DNA from: Lunularia cruciata
Taxonomy: Eukaryota; Streptophyta; Marchantiopsida; Lunulariales; Lunulariaceae
DNA length: 64,000 nt
Assembly: GCA_948567375.1 (NCBI GenBank)
Contig: OX419759.1
Coordinates: 40,080,593 to 40,144,592, forward strand
Reading direction: 5' to 3'
In this document: one piece after another, positions 24,337-35,693 of the stretch
Layout: every line of letters begins with the position of its first letter
How positions within the stretch are numbered: the stretch's first letter is position 1
The notes under the pieces: model-generated
Databases searched by the model: none
Told to the model about the DNA's origin: nothing
The model's input: the letters and a program-made list of their open reading frames with translations, nothing else
Program-made: the position numbers and the translations under genes

Positions 24337-27300
24337 AGAAACTTGAATTTGGGATTGTTGAGCCTAAGAAATTTAGATTTTAGAGGTTCAAGTTTGGAAG
24401 CTTTGAACTCAAGAGCTTTAGATTCAAGAACCTCAATTTAGGACCTTCATAATTGAGAAGCATGCATGTGGGATCTACTTACTGTTAGGAATGAAAGTTT
24501 GCAATATGGAAAACAAGATCAATCATTGCATAACAAGGAAAAACATACATAGAGATTTTTACGTGGTTTAGCCAAGAATCTGCCTATATCCATAATTATA
24601 CTAATTTTGACATTAAGATACTCTATCACACTTGTTACAATGTGTCAACCTGTTCGTATAAGCTCTCACCAAAATTTCTTTTCTTCTAGAGTGCTGCCCT
24701 TTGCACCCCTTGCTTGCTGACTTGGAACCCAACTGGGAGCTCTGCTCCCATACCCCCACCCTAGATCACATTTGCAAAGCCTATTAGAAGGATCATGAAC
24801 TAAAGACTCCAATTAGACTCCACATTCAACACTTACTCAAAGAACCTCCTTTGGAACTTCACACTTGAAGCTACATGCTCAAGAGCTTCATAAGCAAGAG
24901 CTTCTTTTTAAGTGGATTCAAACTTGAATACCTTTTTGCTTGAGATTTTGAACAAGGATAAAGCTTGCGTTGAAACCTCCAACTCAAAGTTATAAACACA
25001 CCATATTCCCTATACTACAAAAATTCTTATTTTTTTATCAACAAGCAATCATTGAATTTCTCAAGAAAGCTACTCAACAAAGTTTTATTGATATGTACAT
25101 TGACTTTCTAAAAAACATTCATTCAACAAGAAGACTCTCTCACCCTAATCTCATTTCTTCTACTTGTAAGCAACCATTGTAGGATAACTTTATTTGGAGG
25201 TCCACCATCTTCAAATCATAATTATGCAATTGTCTTTGTATCCTTAGCACACATCAGTCTGCATTTTTCAATCATATTAGGAAGAAAGTAGCAATAATCT
25301 TGACACTTCAATAAAATAGAAAAAGATAGCAAAAATTGCAATCTTAGTGGTCAAGCTTCCTCCTTATTATGAGCTATGGAAATTCCTTGAATTGATTCAA
25401 AATAGGCTGAATCTTTAAGTTGTGGACATTCAAAAATCCAACAACTTCAATTTCTACCTATGAATAACCTTTTTCATCTTGGAAATTTTTCTCTTCTATG
25501 GAGACATAGACTAAAGCAACAACCACATATATAAGAAACAAGATGTAGTATCATCAATTCAATATGTGGGTTTAGAAACTCAACATCAAATATTTGCCAA
25601 GTTAAGGTTTTCTTCTTCTACATTGATAAGTTAAATCTACTTTTGAGATCCATAATTTTTACTTGTGGCACAAAGTACATAGAGCTCAATTTTTTCTTGG
25701 AAAGACATATAATACTAGTAACATGAGCAATTTGTTTAAGAATATTTGTAGTGCATTTTTTGATTTGGTTATGAGATGGAAGGAGTATGCTTGAACTTCT
25801 TCAATTATTAGATGTCATAACATCAATATAACTACTTAAAAATAGGTAGCACAAACTAAAGATAATATATCTTACTTATATTTTCCCTTAATTTTGTACA
25901 TATCACAAAAGTCAACATACATCCTCAAGAAGTACAAGTGCAATAAGACAAAACACAACCTATGTTACACACACCAAAGATACAAAAGTTCCATAAACAC
26001 TACTTGGAAACTCTCTCTAAGCAAAATTGGTCAACATGCATTCCACCAATGCCCACTTGAACTTCTTTTGATCACAAGTGCATGTTCATAAAGAAGAATG
26101 TACTAAGAATAATAACCATTTGAACTTCTTTTAATCATGGTTAGATGTTGATAGAGAAAAATGGGCTTAGAAACTTTTATTTCTCATAGGCTTAGGAAAT
26201 ACTACTTATTTCCAAAAAGAGCAAGAAACAAGAATACCAATAGCACCACATTAATACCTACCTCAACTACCACCAGTTCAAAGAAGAAGGCTTGCCAAGG
26301 CCAAAAATAGAGAATTTGAGGATAAATCCTTAGAAGAACAAGAAATCATAAGTCAATCACAAGAGAACCAAGTAGTTATTGTTGTCATACAATCAATAGC
26401 AATAGTCAACAACCCAATTAGAAAAATTATGTGAAAAATCATATCCAAGTCATTTTTGGATAGGACCCTTACCTCCTATTGTATAGTCTCCAACCAAGTT
26501 GTAGGATTCATGAAAAGAAATGTTCAAATAATAGTAGAAAAACTTAGGAAAAACCAAATTATAGTAGTTTTGATAAGAAAAAAGTCAAGTCCACAAACAT
26601 ATAGTAAACAAAGTGATTAGACACAAAAAGAAGTTTCACTAACTAGTTCTATACTAGTGCTTGTTTAACATATCAAGCAAAAACTAATCCATAAAGAGGT
26701 TAAAGTCACCACAAAGGTGCACTATTGAAAGGGACACAAGAAAAGTAAAATCATATATAATAAGTCATTCAGACCTTGAAAGTGATGATTCAATCTAAAT
26801 GTGTTAACCCATTGTTAATAGCTAAGTTGTGATCTTTGCTAGAAACACATATTCTACCTTTCCCTAACAGCATGTCTTTGTGACAACCCAATGTTAATGA
26901 GCAAGTAGTTTAAATAGTAAGAACCTATTGTTCCCTCAAGGATTTGGGTTGGGAATGACTAGAAATGAAAGAAATATGTCATTGCTCATAGTTCATTTAT
27001 TGTTTCTTACTCAAGAACTTGGTATAAAAGACTCCTAGAAGAAGGTAGTATCACCACCTGTGGTACACTACAAAAAAAGAAAACTAAGCCACATTCATGA
27101 TTACTAAATCCAGTAAGATTGCATAAAGTGAAGGTTCACTTTGGCCCAAAATCCATTTTGCTGCAAAGACTACAAATAATAGGTCATATACTAGCCAAAA
27201 GGCACAATGTCAACAGAGTCCACTATGGTAAAATGCTTGTGATTTTTGATTCTATGGTATTTGTAGTGCTCTTAACCAAATATTTTCCTCTTTTGCACTT

Positions 27301-28029
27301 GTTTTCTCCTTCAGATCCTCATAAATCCAACACCTTGATCACGTGAAAATTCCCACACTTTGTGTGCAAAAATTTGTGCTCTTATTGCAAAATTCCTCAC
27401 CTCTATTCATGCACAAACATCCACCAAACATCCAAGACAAAATGACAACAGACTGTGAAGAATAGACTTTGCTTGACAACCAAAGTGCAAAGCTCTAGTT
27501 GCATACCAAGTTGTGTAAAAAAATGAACACTAAAATTATCAAGCCAAAGCCTTATATAGAATTTCTTGCTTCTACTTTGCCCTGAAGGGTCTCAATGGCT
27601 AAGAGGGTTCCTTGCCTATCCTTATTACTCCATCATCAATACTTAAAATTCTAATCCTAATCTTAACTTGATCTTACAACCTAATTCAAGCTTTTGATAT
27701 GTTTTAAGGAAGTTGTTTGCTTTTTCCTTAAAGTTACTATTTGAACTATAAATTCCTCCCAAAGTTACATCTCCAAAGTGGTACTCATTCAGGAAGGCGG
27801 CATGACCTCAAAATCATTCTCCTTGGAAACAACCTATACGGCCAAAGTTCTTTTGGCTTCCTTCTATCTTAAAAGGTACAAGGAACTTTTATTGGTGAAG
27901 TCCGTCACAATACCAAAGTCATTTATCTAGAAATATTTACAATCACAAAGGTTTTCCTCTAAGTTAATTTGAATTACACTTATTCTAAATGATGATCAGT
28001 TGGAGTACTCCAAAAACTTATATACATGA
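24337..28029. other. AT-rich spacer with possible old repeat debris
   Basis: No gene is recognised. A possible LTR start lies at 24483. At 26.27-26.4 kb a short + strand frame reads RRRLAKAKNREFEDKSLEEQ, which resembles linker or gag-like retroelement protein, but nothing around it supports this. The remainder shows only short frames without domains. Confidence 0.4.
24483..24700 (+). repeat. Possible LTR remnant
   Basis: The segment begins TGTTAGGAATGAAAG and carries TTTTTACGTGGTTTAGCCAA, a block reminiscent of the ACGTGGTT motif seen in many plant copia LTRs. No matching second LTR, primer site or target duplication was found, so the call is tentative and its right end is arbitrary. Confidence 0.3.
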
Positions 28030-28860
28030 CCAAAGGCATTCCTCTTGATATTGAGGTGCAAGGCCAAAGTCCTTTGTTAAACTTGGCAAAGGGGCTAAGG
28101 TACTCATTCAACTCCTGAATCATAGTTACTAAGGTATCTTCCTCATAAGTAGTGGCTTTGGCTAGGTATGTAACTTTGCCTCAAAGTATGTAAAACCACT
28201 CTTTGGTCCACTCTAGGTCATCAGTGATATGAGTAAGGTAAGTATTATAGACTTTTGTGAACTTCCTAATTGAGTGTTCCTTTAAGCAAACTGCTTATTG
28301 GTTCATGCACTCCTCCTTGTAGGTCTTCGCCTCCAACCATTCATCATGTAACTTTAATTTATGTATCTTGGTTTTTAGTGCGCTTCCTTCAACCTTTTCT
28401 TTGAGCATAGCCACAACCTGATCTTGCTCTTCCTCCAATTGCTAGACTGCCTTCATCTTTTTGTCCTCTTGGTGCAAGTTTGGGATGTCTACCTCCTTCT
28501 TGACTTCTTCCAACATTTAGGAGAAATCTGATTCTTGATCAACCTTCTCTTTCTTGAGTTCCTCCTCCATCTACTCCAACTTCATGTCAACTTACTTGTG
28601 GTATTTGGCCCTTTGCAAATCAAGAGTAACTAGTTTCACCTTAGTATTCCCTAATTTAAAGCAAATGATAACCAGTTCTTTGTATCTAGCTTGAAGCTTG
28701 TCCTTGTACTTCAGCTCTATTTCCTTATTCTTCATCCTTAACCTCCTTAGCTCTAGTGGCACTCATCCCACTTCTCGCTCTTGCTCCTATTGATTTGCAA
28801 CAAAGGAGACATTATTTCTATGCTCCTTATGAAGTTCTTGAGTAAGGTTGCTCACCATCT
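28030..28860 (-). pseudogene. Coiled-coil protein relic, antisense to its neighbours
   Basis: Reading the - strand from 28860 gives one frame of about 277 codons that stays alignable across roughly eight stops. It opens MVSNLTQELHKEHRNN, passes MKNKEIELKYKDKLQARYKE and MEEELKKEKVDQESDF, and reaches KIHKLKLHDEWLEAKTYKEE and later TYEEDTLVTMIQELNEYLSP. It is rich in Lys, Glu and Leu as expected of a coiled coil. Several stops sit where Gln would fit, in line with CAG to TAG decay. I see no membrane segment or catalytic motif. It resembles the coiled-coil part of the CC elements in character only; I cannot align the two. It is probably a transposon-borne or captured gene that is now dead. Confidence 0.45.
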
Positions 28861-29204
28861 TTGATTTCATTTTTTTTAGGTTGGCAAACTAATAAGTATT
28901 TGCTTACCCTTTTCTTTGTTGGCCTTCTTTGTGTTCAACTCCTTGTGCATCCATCTGATCAACATTGTGTAGTTAGTTATCTTTGGGCATTCCTCCTTCA
29001 ATATCAAGTTAGAAGGAGCTCCATAAGTTGTAGTATTGAGCCAATCAATTTAGCATGTGACCCTATCTAACTTAAACATGGGCCCTTATTAATTTTTGGC
29101 ATAATCAAGTTAGACAAATGAACTTTTAGGAGTTGAAAATCCCTTCGAGTTTAGCCCTTGTGACAAGATTGTCTAATTTTTCCTGCAATCTATGTTCTTT
29201 AGGA

Positions 29205-30295
29205 ACAAGAGCCAAATACTCTTGAGAAGATATTATGTAACATTGAGTTGGTTGATGCTATAGAAGAAAAACGTACCACTCTACAAAACCATTAGACTTA
29301 AGAGCTGATGGACCTACCTATTGGTAAGAAAGAGATTTAGTGCAAGTGGGTGTTCAAGATCAAGTGCAACTCTAATTGCATTGTATCTAGATGTAAGGCC
29401 ATGATTTTAGCCAAGGGTTATGTATATAAGCATGGAGTAGACTACAAAGAGGCATTTAGTCCAATTGCAAGGATGGCAACCATTTGAGTTGACTATAAAA
29501 AGAAGTTGGGAAATGTATCATATGGACTTCAAGATTGAATTTCTCAATGGCAATCTTGATGAAGAAGTCTACATGCAACATCAATCAAAGTATGAAGATT
29601 CAAAGTTTCCTTTTTGAGTTTCTAAATTGAAGAAAGCCCTTTACAAATTGAAGCAAGTACCAAGAGCATGGTATGAAATTTTAATCTTGATTTGGAATCT
29701 CTTGGGTTTGTAGCTTTTAGCTTTTGACTCTACCTTATACTCTTTGAGAATATAATCTTAGATTGCACTTATTGCCATCTATGTCAATGACGTGATCATC
29801 ATTGATGATTATAGGGAGCTTATTTCCCATATTAAGAATTTGCTTGAAGTTTAAGAAGCAAGATTTAAGAGAACTTAAGTATTTCCTTGTTGTGGAGGTT
29901 GTTGGAAATGTGAAGGATATATATCTTTTTTAGTGTCAACATGTTGTGAACATGCTTGAGAACTTTGGCATGGTGAATTGAAAATAATAAAAATCTGTAG
30001 CTTGACCTATGAGGCATACACTAGAACTAGATAAGTTAGGATATTCTTCTTGAGCAAGGTCTAAAGCTAAGCATTGATGATGGTGAGCTCTTAGATGATC
30101 CTCATATGTACAGATAAATATTAGCAAGTATCATCTATTTAACTATTACTAAGCTATATTTAAGCTATGTGGTTGGACTAGTTAGTCAATTCATGCAATC
30201 ACCACAATGACCCTACTTAAGGTAGTCAAGTGGATTCTTTGGTATGTAAGGGTCTAAGTTCAATTTGGACTTCATTATAGATATGTTGGTACCTT
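29205..30295 (+). pseudogene. Decayed Ty1/copia reverse transcriptase and RNase H
   Basis: Across stops and shifts the + strand gives the copia pol order. It starts EPNTLEKIL at about 29.21 kb, then a WELMDLPIG-like block, KWVFKIKCNSNCIVSRCKA at about 29.34 kb, AKGYVYKHGVDYKEAFSPIA, EFLNGNLDEEVYMQ, and KKALYKLKQVPRAWYE. The active-site area reads YVNDVIII where YVDD is usual. Then come LRELKYFL and an RNase H entry with DDGELLDDPHMYR, IIYLTI, SYVVGLVSQFMQSP and WILWYV. No LTR, integrase or gag is visible, so this is a truncated, dead copia fragment. It ends about 110 bases before MT-gypsy copy A. Confidence 0.7.
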
Positions 30296-30407
30296 GATTT
30301 TAACATAGATATGTAGATTTTGATTTTTGAAGGAGTACCCAAGATAGGAGATCTATTTTGGGGCTATAATTTTGTGGATTTAATAGCATTGTAGTAAGCT
30401 AGCTTTT

Positions 30408-31768
30408 GTCACACCATTTGTAGTGTCGCATCTAGATTGCTCAAACACTAAAAGTGCAGTGATAGTAGTTAGAGTTATTTCAGCAGTTCCTCAGAGACTA
30501 CTTTCTGACGGTCAAATTTTGTGTTTTGGGTACTGACTTCACGGTGGGGCCCACCGTCACTTTGCACAGTTTGCACCGTCAAGTGTGCCATCAGCAGGAC
30601 CATTAGGTTTTCAGACCTAGCTCAAGTCCAGGGGTATACTTTCAAAGTGTAGCTCCAAAGAGCTCACTTCTTTGATGTTGAGCCTTTGAGTTCCTTGCTA
30701 TGGTGGACAGAAGCCGGCAAGCATCACCTGGATTCTCTTAGCTAGAGTGGGTGTGGCTTGTCTATAATCAGTGCACAGTTGTTGATAGTTTATAGAGTGA
30801 CAGATCAAGTATTGATATGAGTAGAGTAGATTCAAGAGTTGTAAACAATCTGATTACATCAGAGAAGTGAAATCGGGGGAATCGAGTGCTGAAACTTTGA
30901 GTGTTGGTGGTATCTCCAAGCTTGGTGGATCTTTGGTAGCTCGATTGAAGTTCAGTTTTTCCTTGGTGTGCAGAAGCTCATTGCTTGATGGAGATTTGGT
31001 AGTAAGGCATATGGTGTGAGGAAGTGTTGGCCAATTTTTGAGCACAGAGTGAACAAATTTTGAGCATTGGTTGTGATTTTGAGCTCAAGAGGTGAAGGCA
31101 AGACCAATTTGTTGTGCGTTGGGCTCAGAAAGTCAAATTGAAAGTGGAGTTGTGAAGCTATTCTTGTGAATTTGTGATTTGGAGAAACTTGTGTTTTCAA
31201 TCTGGCTCGAGTGAAGAGTTAACGGGGGATTTGGCGGTCAGCCAACTTTAGGGTTTATGTTAGATTTTATGTCAGATTTTACATCAAATTTTGGATGGAT
31301 TTTACATCAGATATTGGCCAGATTTGGAGGAGTTTTGCTTGTTTGGAGGACTTTCACAAGTTTGGAAGAGTTTTGCCAAATTTTGGAGGAAGTTAGAAGT
31401 GGCAAGAAGAAATGCCTCATTTGGGCGTTTAGAGGCTTTGAGGCATAGGGCTGTGGGCTATGGAGGCCTAGAAGGGCCAACAAGCCAGCTTGTTGGCGTG
31501 AGGCTAGCTAGTTTACAATAGATCTTGGTCATTGGTTAGCAAAATCTGCCCACCTTGCTAGATTGTATGCAACAAGGTTTGACCCCTAGATCTCTTGTTC
31601 CTAGACTTGTGCTCTAGCAAACTGGTCCACCCTCACTTGTTGATCTAGTGACTGTGCCACTGTTATCTATACACATGTAGCTTTTGCTAGGAGAGGCAAT
31701 TTGATCCCATTCTTGGTGATCCTGGTAGCTTAGGACTTAGATACAAACTTCTCTTATGTCAAATGCCA
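30408..31768 (+). repeat. Partial 5' LTR of MT-gypsy copy A
   Basis: The region from TGTCACACCATTTGTAG to GTCAAATGCCA matches the 3' LTR of copy C for its first part (CTTCACGGTGGGGCCCACCG block) and the 5' LTR of copy C for its last part (63.6-63.9 kb, reverse). The LTR end is placed just before the primer site. The first ~120 bases of the LTR, known from copies B and C, are missing. Confidence 0.6.
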
Positions 31769-31770
31769 AA

Positions 31771-31783
31771 TGGTGGCAGAGTC
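31771..31783 (+). other. Primer binding site, copy A
   Basis: TGGTGGCAGAGTC lies two bases after the LTR end CCA. It resembles the plant initiator-Met tRNA complement TGGTATCAGAGC. Copy C has TGGTGGTAGAGTC at the same place (63320-63332, reverse). Confidence 0.5.
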
Positions 31784-32286
31784 AATCCCGTGTTGTTTTA
31801 TGAGATGGAGGGTTTTTGTTTAGATTTCTTGTGATTGGACCCACTCCATTATTTGCTTCCTATTTGTGCACCATGTTTGTATGAGGTGCCTTGAATTTTG
31901 ACATTGGTGCTTTGGTGTGCTCTCGGTAGTGAGGTTGGAGTGATGACCAATCAAACTATCTTTGTTTCTCTCCGGTGAGGTAGGAAGTGATGACTTGTAG
32001 ATCATGAGAGTACGTGTTGTGATGGCAGGTTACAGATTGCCCTTCCTCCTAGTATTGTTATCTCAATTAGAGTTACATTAGTGGGTGGTGCTTAGTTGGT
32101 ATTGGTACTTGGTAAGGTACTTGCGGTTATGATTTGTAGTTGCAGTTTGTGGTTCCGGTTTGCGGTTGCAATTGTGGCTACTTTGTCACGAGTGAGTTTG
32201 TTGGGGATTCTAGAGGAGTTAGCCTTGCAATATGTAGTGGGTTTACTCGAAGTGGCACTCGGTATCAGCCTGTATCTTAGGTCCCA

Positions 32287-33540
32287 ATGAGAGAGGAGAT
32301 TGACTCTGAGTTGGAGTTTGACACAAGAGTTGATTCAATTGAGAGTGCACTTGGTGGGTCCGCACTGTTGTTATGGGACATGGACAAGATTTATGGGGCC
32401 TCCAAAGGCCCTAGGCATTACTTTGGTACAATGGGTACCATTGAGTTGGATGAATTCATCCAAGAGTTTGATAGTTGGTGTGATCTAAAGCAGAGGTGGA
32501 ACCCAACTTTGTTCACACCTTTCATGGTATGGAAGAGGTTGTTTTAGCATCTGGAGGGTCCACCAATGGATGACTACCATAATTTTAGGAGAGTTCATTT
32601 GGAGGAGATTGAGTTATGGAGATAGTGCTACTACGAGTGGAGGTACCAATGCATGAGGTTGTGTGGTACCAAGGTTTAACCCCATGGTAGAGTTCTTCCA
32701 GTGTTTGAGGCAGAACTACCAGGGAGTGCAGATTGACAAGCTGAGGAGCTTGTAGGAGTTCCAGCGGAAGGCTAGAGAGAGCTTACATGAGGCATATACT
32801 TGCATGAGGTGGCTAATCAGTTTCACTTAGGGAGTTACTGAGGCCCAGGCAATCCAGTTTTGGTATGGGATACTAGACAAGGGGTTGCGATGTAGATTTC
32901 GTGATGCTATGTTGTTACAGGTTACTTTGCCTACTTTGGCAATGTTCTTTGGTTTGGCTGAGCATATTGAGCTCAACATGGTGGAGGAGAGAGTGGTGAC
33001 ATTTGGATTTGGTAGGGAGACCTCATCCACGGCTGTGACTTCTTCTAGAGTGCAATAGAGTGTACCACACCCAATTGGTTTTTGAGGACAAGGTGGACAG
33101 CCTAGATCCTATTGAGCGAGTGGAGGGCCTAGTGGAGTTAGACCCTTACCTTCATTTTTGGGTCAGCAGTAGCCAGTGAGTGGTGGTGTTGCTTGTTGGA
33201 CTCGTGGTGGACCTCACCATTGGATTGAGTGTACTCAAGGCAGTGGACCTGATACCTCGGGTGCATCATAGCCAACACAAAGGCAATGTGAGCATTGCCA
33301 CTGATTTGGTCATACTAGTGACAGATGTGTTGACCTACACCCGGAGTTACGGAGTGGTAGGGCTGCTATGCTAGGTAGTAGAGGAGTTTCAGTTCACAGA
33401 GGATGAGGTGGTAAAGGATCTACACTTGGTAGGAGTGTAGTACCTGCCCTTACTTCTAATACAACTATGGCTACTTGGATTGAGCAATTGGAGCAGAGAT
33501 TGGCTAGTATGGCTATTGCTCAGAGGAGATCAGATTGTTT
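32287..33540 (+). pseudogene. gag remnant, MT-gypsy copy A
   Basis: The frame begins MREEIDSELEFD and includes FIQEFDSWCDLKQRWNPTLF, typical of a retrotransposon gag. Downstream come DKLRSL, TRMRWLISFT and FWYGILDKGLRCR-like pieces of the gag helical domain. Two zinc knuckles follow at about 33.2-33.33 kb, the first damaged (C to R in CWTRGG), the second with His-rich CEHCHxFGHTSDRC. About 100 bases are lost near 32.62 kb between short GGAG repeats, and roughly 390 bases are lost at 33.53 kb, where RRSD joins directly to FLANDMF. Many in-frame TAG codons replace CAG. Confidence 0.65.
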
Positions 33541-34300
33541 TTGGCCAATGACATGTTTGCATTGAGAATTGACTCAGCCCTAGTGTTCCAGTTGGCTATC
33601 ATGCTATGTGAGAGTAGGGATGATGTGGTTCTTACTACTAGAGCAGAGGTGGTTACTAGTAGAGCTGACTTGGTTGAGGAGCATGGATCCGTTCAGCGAC
33701 CAGTGGTTTATGGTAGGCAATAATGACTAGACTGGAGGAGTTGCCAACTAGACCGGCCTTTGAGAGAGAACGATTCACACCTAGTGGATAACCAGAGGGG
33801 GATTTTTAGTTTGGTGGGACCTTCAAGGAAGGTCTATACACCTCAAAGAGTGTTGTTAGACTTTGGTGCGAAGCCTTATGTTGGAGAAGGCTGCAATTGT
33901 CGGTCTGGAGTTGAAGAAGACCGATGTGGAGAGGTGTCCATTTCAGATCTAGACATCTCTACGTGGTGGTTTGACATAGTACATCACACATGGGGAGACT
34001 ATTGTCTAGGTTCAGCCTGGTCATCCAATTGATAGCTTGGTGGTGAGAGCCCAAGCTATTGCGACAATAGCTGAGTCATATGATGTGCTAGTTGGGGGAG
34101 CAGTGTTATACCCCATGGGTTTCAGCATTGACTATTGGGAGGAGACAACCTCCTATAGACCAGGTTGGCAGTTTGGTGAGGGACAAGTATGTTGCCTACT
34201 AGTACGCTTCAGTAGTGGTAGTCTTGGGTCACTACAGTCCGGGACCATGGCAGCATCAATGGTTTAAGTGGTGCAGTTACTTGGCCTGGTGGCTTGTTGG
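33541..34300 (+). pseudogene. Aspartic protease remnant, MT-gypsy copy A
   Basis: A retropepsin-like region follows gag. The block PSRKVYTPQRVLLDFGAKP at 33.81-33.87 kb corresponds to VLLDSGAQP in copy C, so the catalytic D-S-G reads D-F-G here (TCT to TTT). After it come VGLELKKTDVERCPFQIxT and YPMGFSIDYWEETTSY. Where copies B and C have a TAG in the block GSL-stop-SGTMAAS, this copy keeps CAG (34.24 kb), which shows the ancestral frame continued into the methyltransferase. Confidence 0.6.
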
Positions 34301-34554
34301 AGGGGAATGCCCATGCAAAGGATACTCCAATACCAGAGGAGATTACTCGAATATGGAGTACGAGTGGGATTGTTCTATCCACCTTGGATGTTCCATTGTG
34401 GAGTTCAGAGGAGGCATTACAACAACATGCAGATTAGTTGGTGCAATAGGCTTAGAGTGGAGCCTTTGTACCATTGGTAGATGAGTGTGAGTATGAGCCT
34501 CCAAATTTGATTACTTTGACACCTTTGGATACCACACTCATTGCTTGGTAGTAT

Positions 34555-35520
34555 CCAATGGAGGAGATATGTCTATTGGAATTGTTCGGTGGGATTAACA
34601 CCAAACTAGCTGCGGTATTACAGGCAGGTATACAAGTATAGAGGTACTTGTATGTAGAGAGAGATGAGACTGCTAGGCGAGTCTCTCTACATCATGTGGC
34701 ACACTTAGCCTATCGGTATCTAGAGTTATTATTGATGTCAACAGTCAGAGGTTACCATAAAGCCCTATGAACAGACATTTCCTTATTGGGGGCACATGAT
34801 CTGGAGAGACATGGGCCTATTCACTTGGTGATTTTTGAATGGCCATGTGAGGGACATACACGTGCAGGCCACAGATTGGGTCTTTAGGATCCTTCTTCTA
34901 GTGTGTTTGGGGAGATATTAAGGATACTATGACATCTCTAAGTTCATTAGTCCATTTCTCCAAGTTACCTTTTGGAGAACGTTCCTTTGATGGGTGATTC
35001 TTGTACTAGAGTGGTGGCGAGTACACATCAGGTCCATTCTTGGATGGGATCTACTGTATTGTTAGATGCAACCAGAGTGGGATCACGGGCTCATCATCTT
35101 TGTCTTTGGTGGATGAACCTCTTACCCAGAGAGGTTCTACATCGTGCTTATGATAGGATTCAACAACTTGACCACATCCTTGTTGATGATATCTTGGTTC
35201 TTGGGTGTCAGTCTTAGACAATGGTAGTGGCTGATAGGTCACCTATGGCAGTGGTGAACCTAGTTGGACAGCTTAGAGCCGCATTTCCTACATTCATGAG
35301 TTTCCCAAGCTCTCATGCTTTTCGAGAGGGAGGACCTAGACTTGTTTGGGACTCACAGTTATAGCAATTGGTGGAGCCCAACACTGATGAGAGAGAGCGG
35401 ATGATGGGTTTTTGCACCTGTATTACCATTGTTCCAGCAGTGTAAGAGGCATCCAAGCATTAGGTCAAGCTATGGACCTGAACTGTTTGACCTAGATTGT
35501 GAGCCTTGGCTTAGCAGAGC
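34555..35520 (+). pseudogene. DNMT3-like cytosine-5 DNA methyltransferase domain, MT-gypsy copy A
   Basis: The domain would transfer a methyl group from S-adenosylmethionine to C5 of cytosine. Motif I is LLELFGGINTKLAAVL at about 34.573 kb. The motif IV catalytic Pro-Cys is present as WPCEGHTRAG (34840-34870), preceded by GPIHLVIF. A motif V-like SVFGEILRIL follows near 34.90 kb. Motif VI is LLENVPLMGDS (Glu-Asn-Val codons 34975-34983). Motif VIII is SRAHHLCLWWMNL near 35.1 kb. Motifs IX-X are DERERMMGF near 35.39 kb and LGQAMDLN near 35.47 kb. Spacing gives a compact domain of about 320 residues in canonical order, unlike the rearranged order of plant DRM enzymes. Numerous TAG and TGA stops make it dead. 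It sits in frame between protease and reverse transcriptase. Confidence 0.75.
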
Positions 35521-35693
35521 AGCATAGGATGCACTTAATAGGCATCACCACTTGGACACTTGTGAGCCTTATGCATATGGAGACAATTCAGGCACATGAT
35601 GGGGGCAATGGACCGAGTGGGCATGGTATTCTTGGGACACAGCCAGTAGCTACTAGGGAGAGTGGTCTACTTGGAGTCCATCCATGTGAGCAT

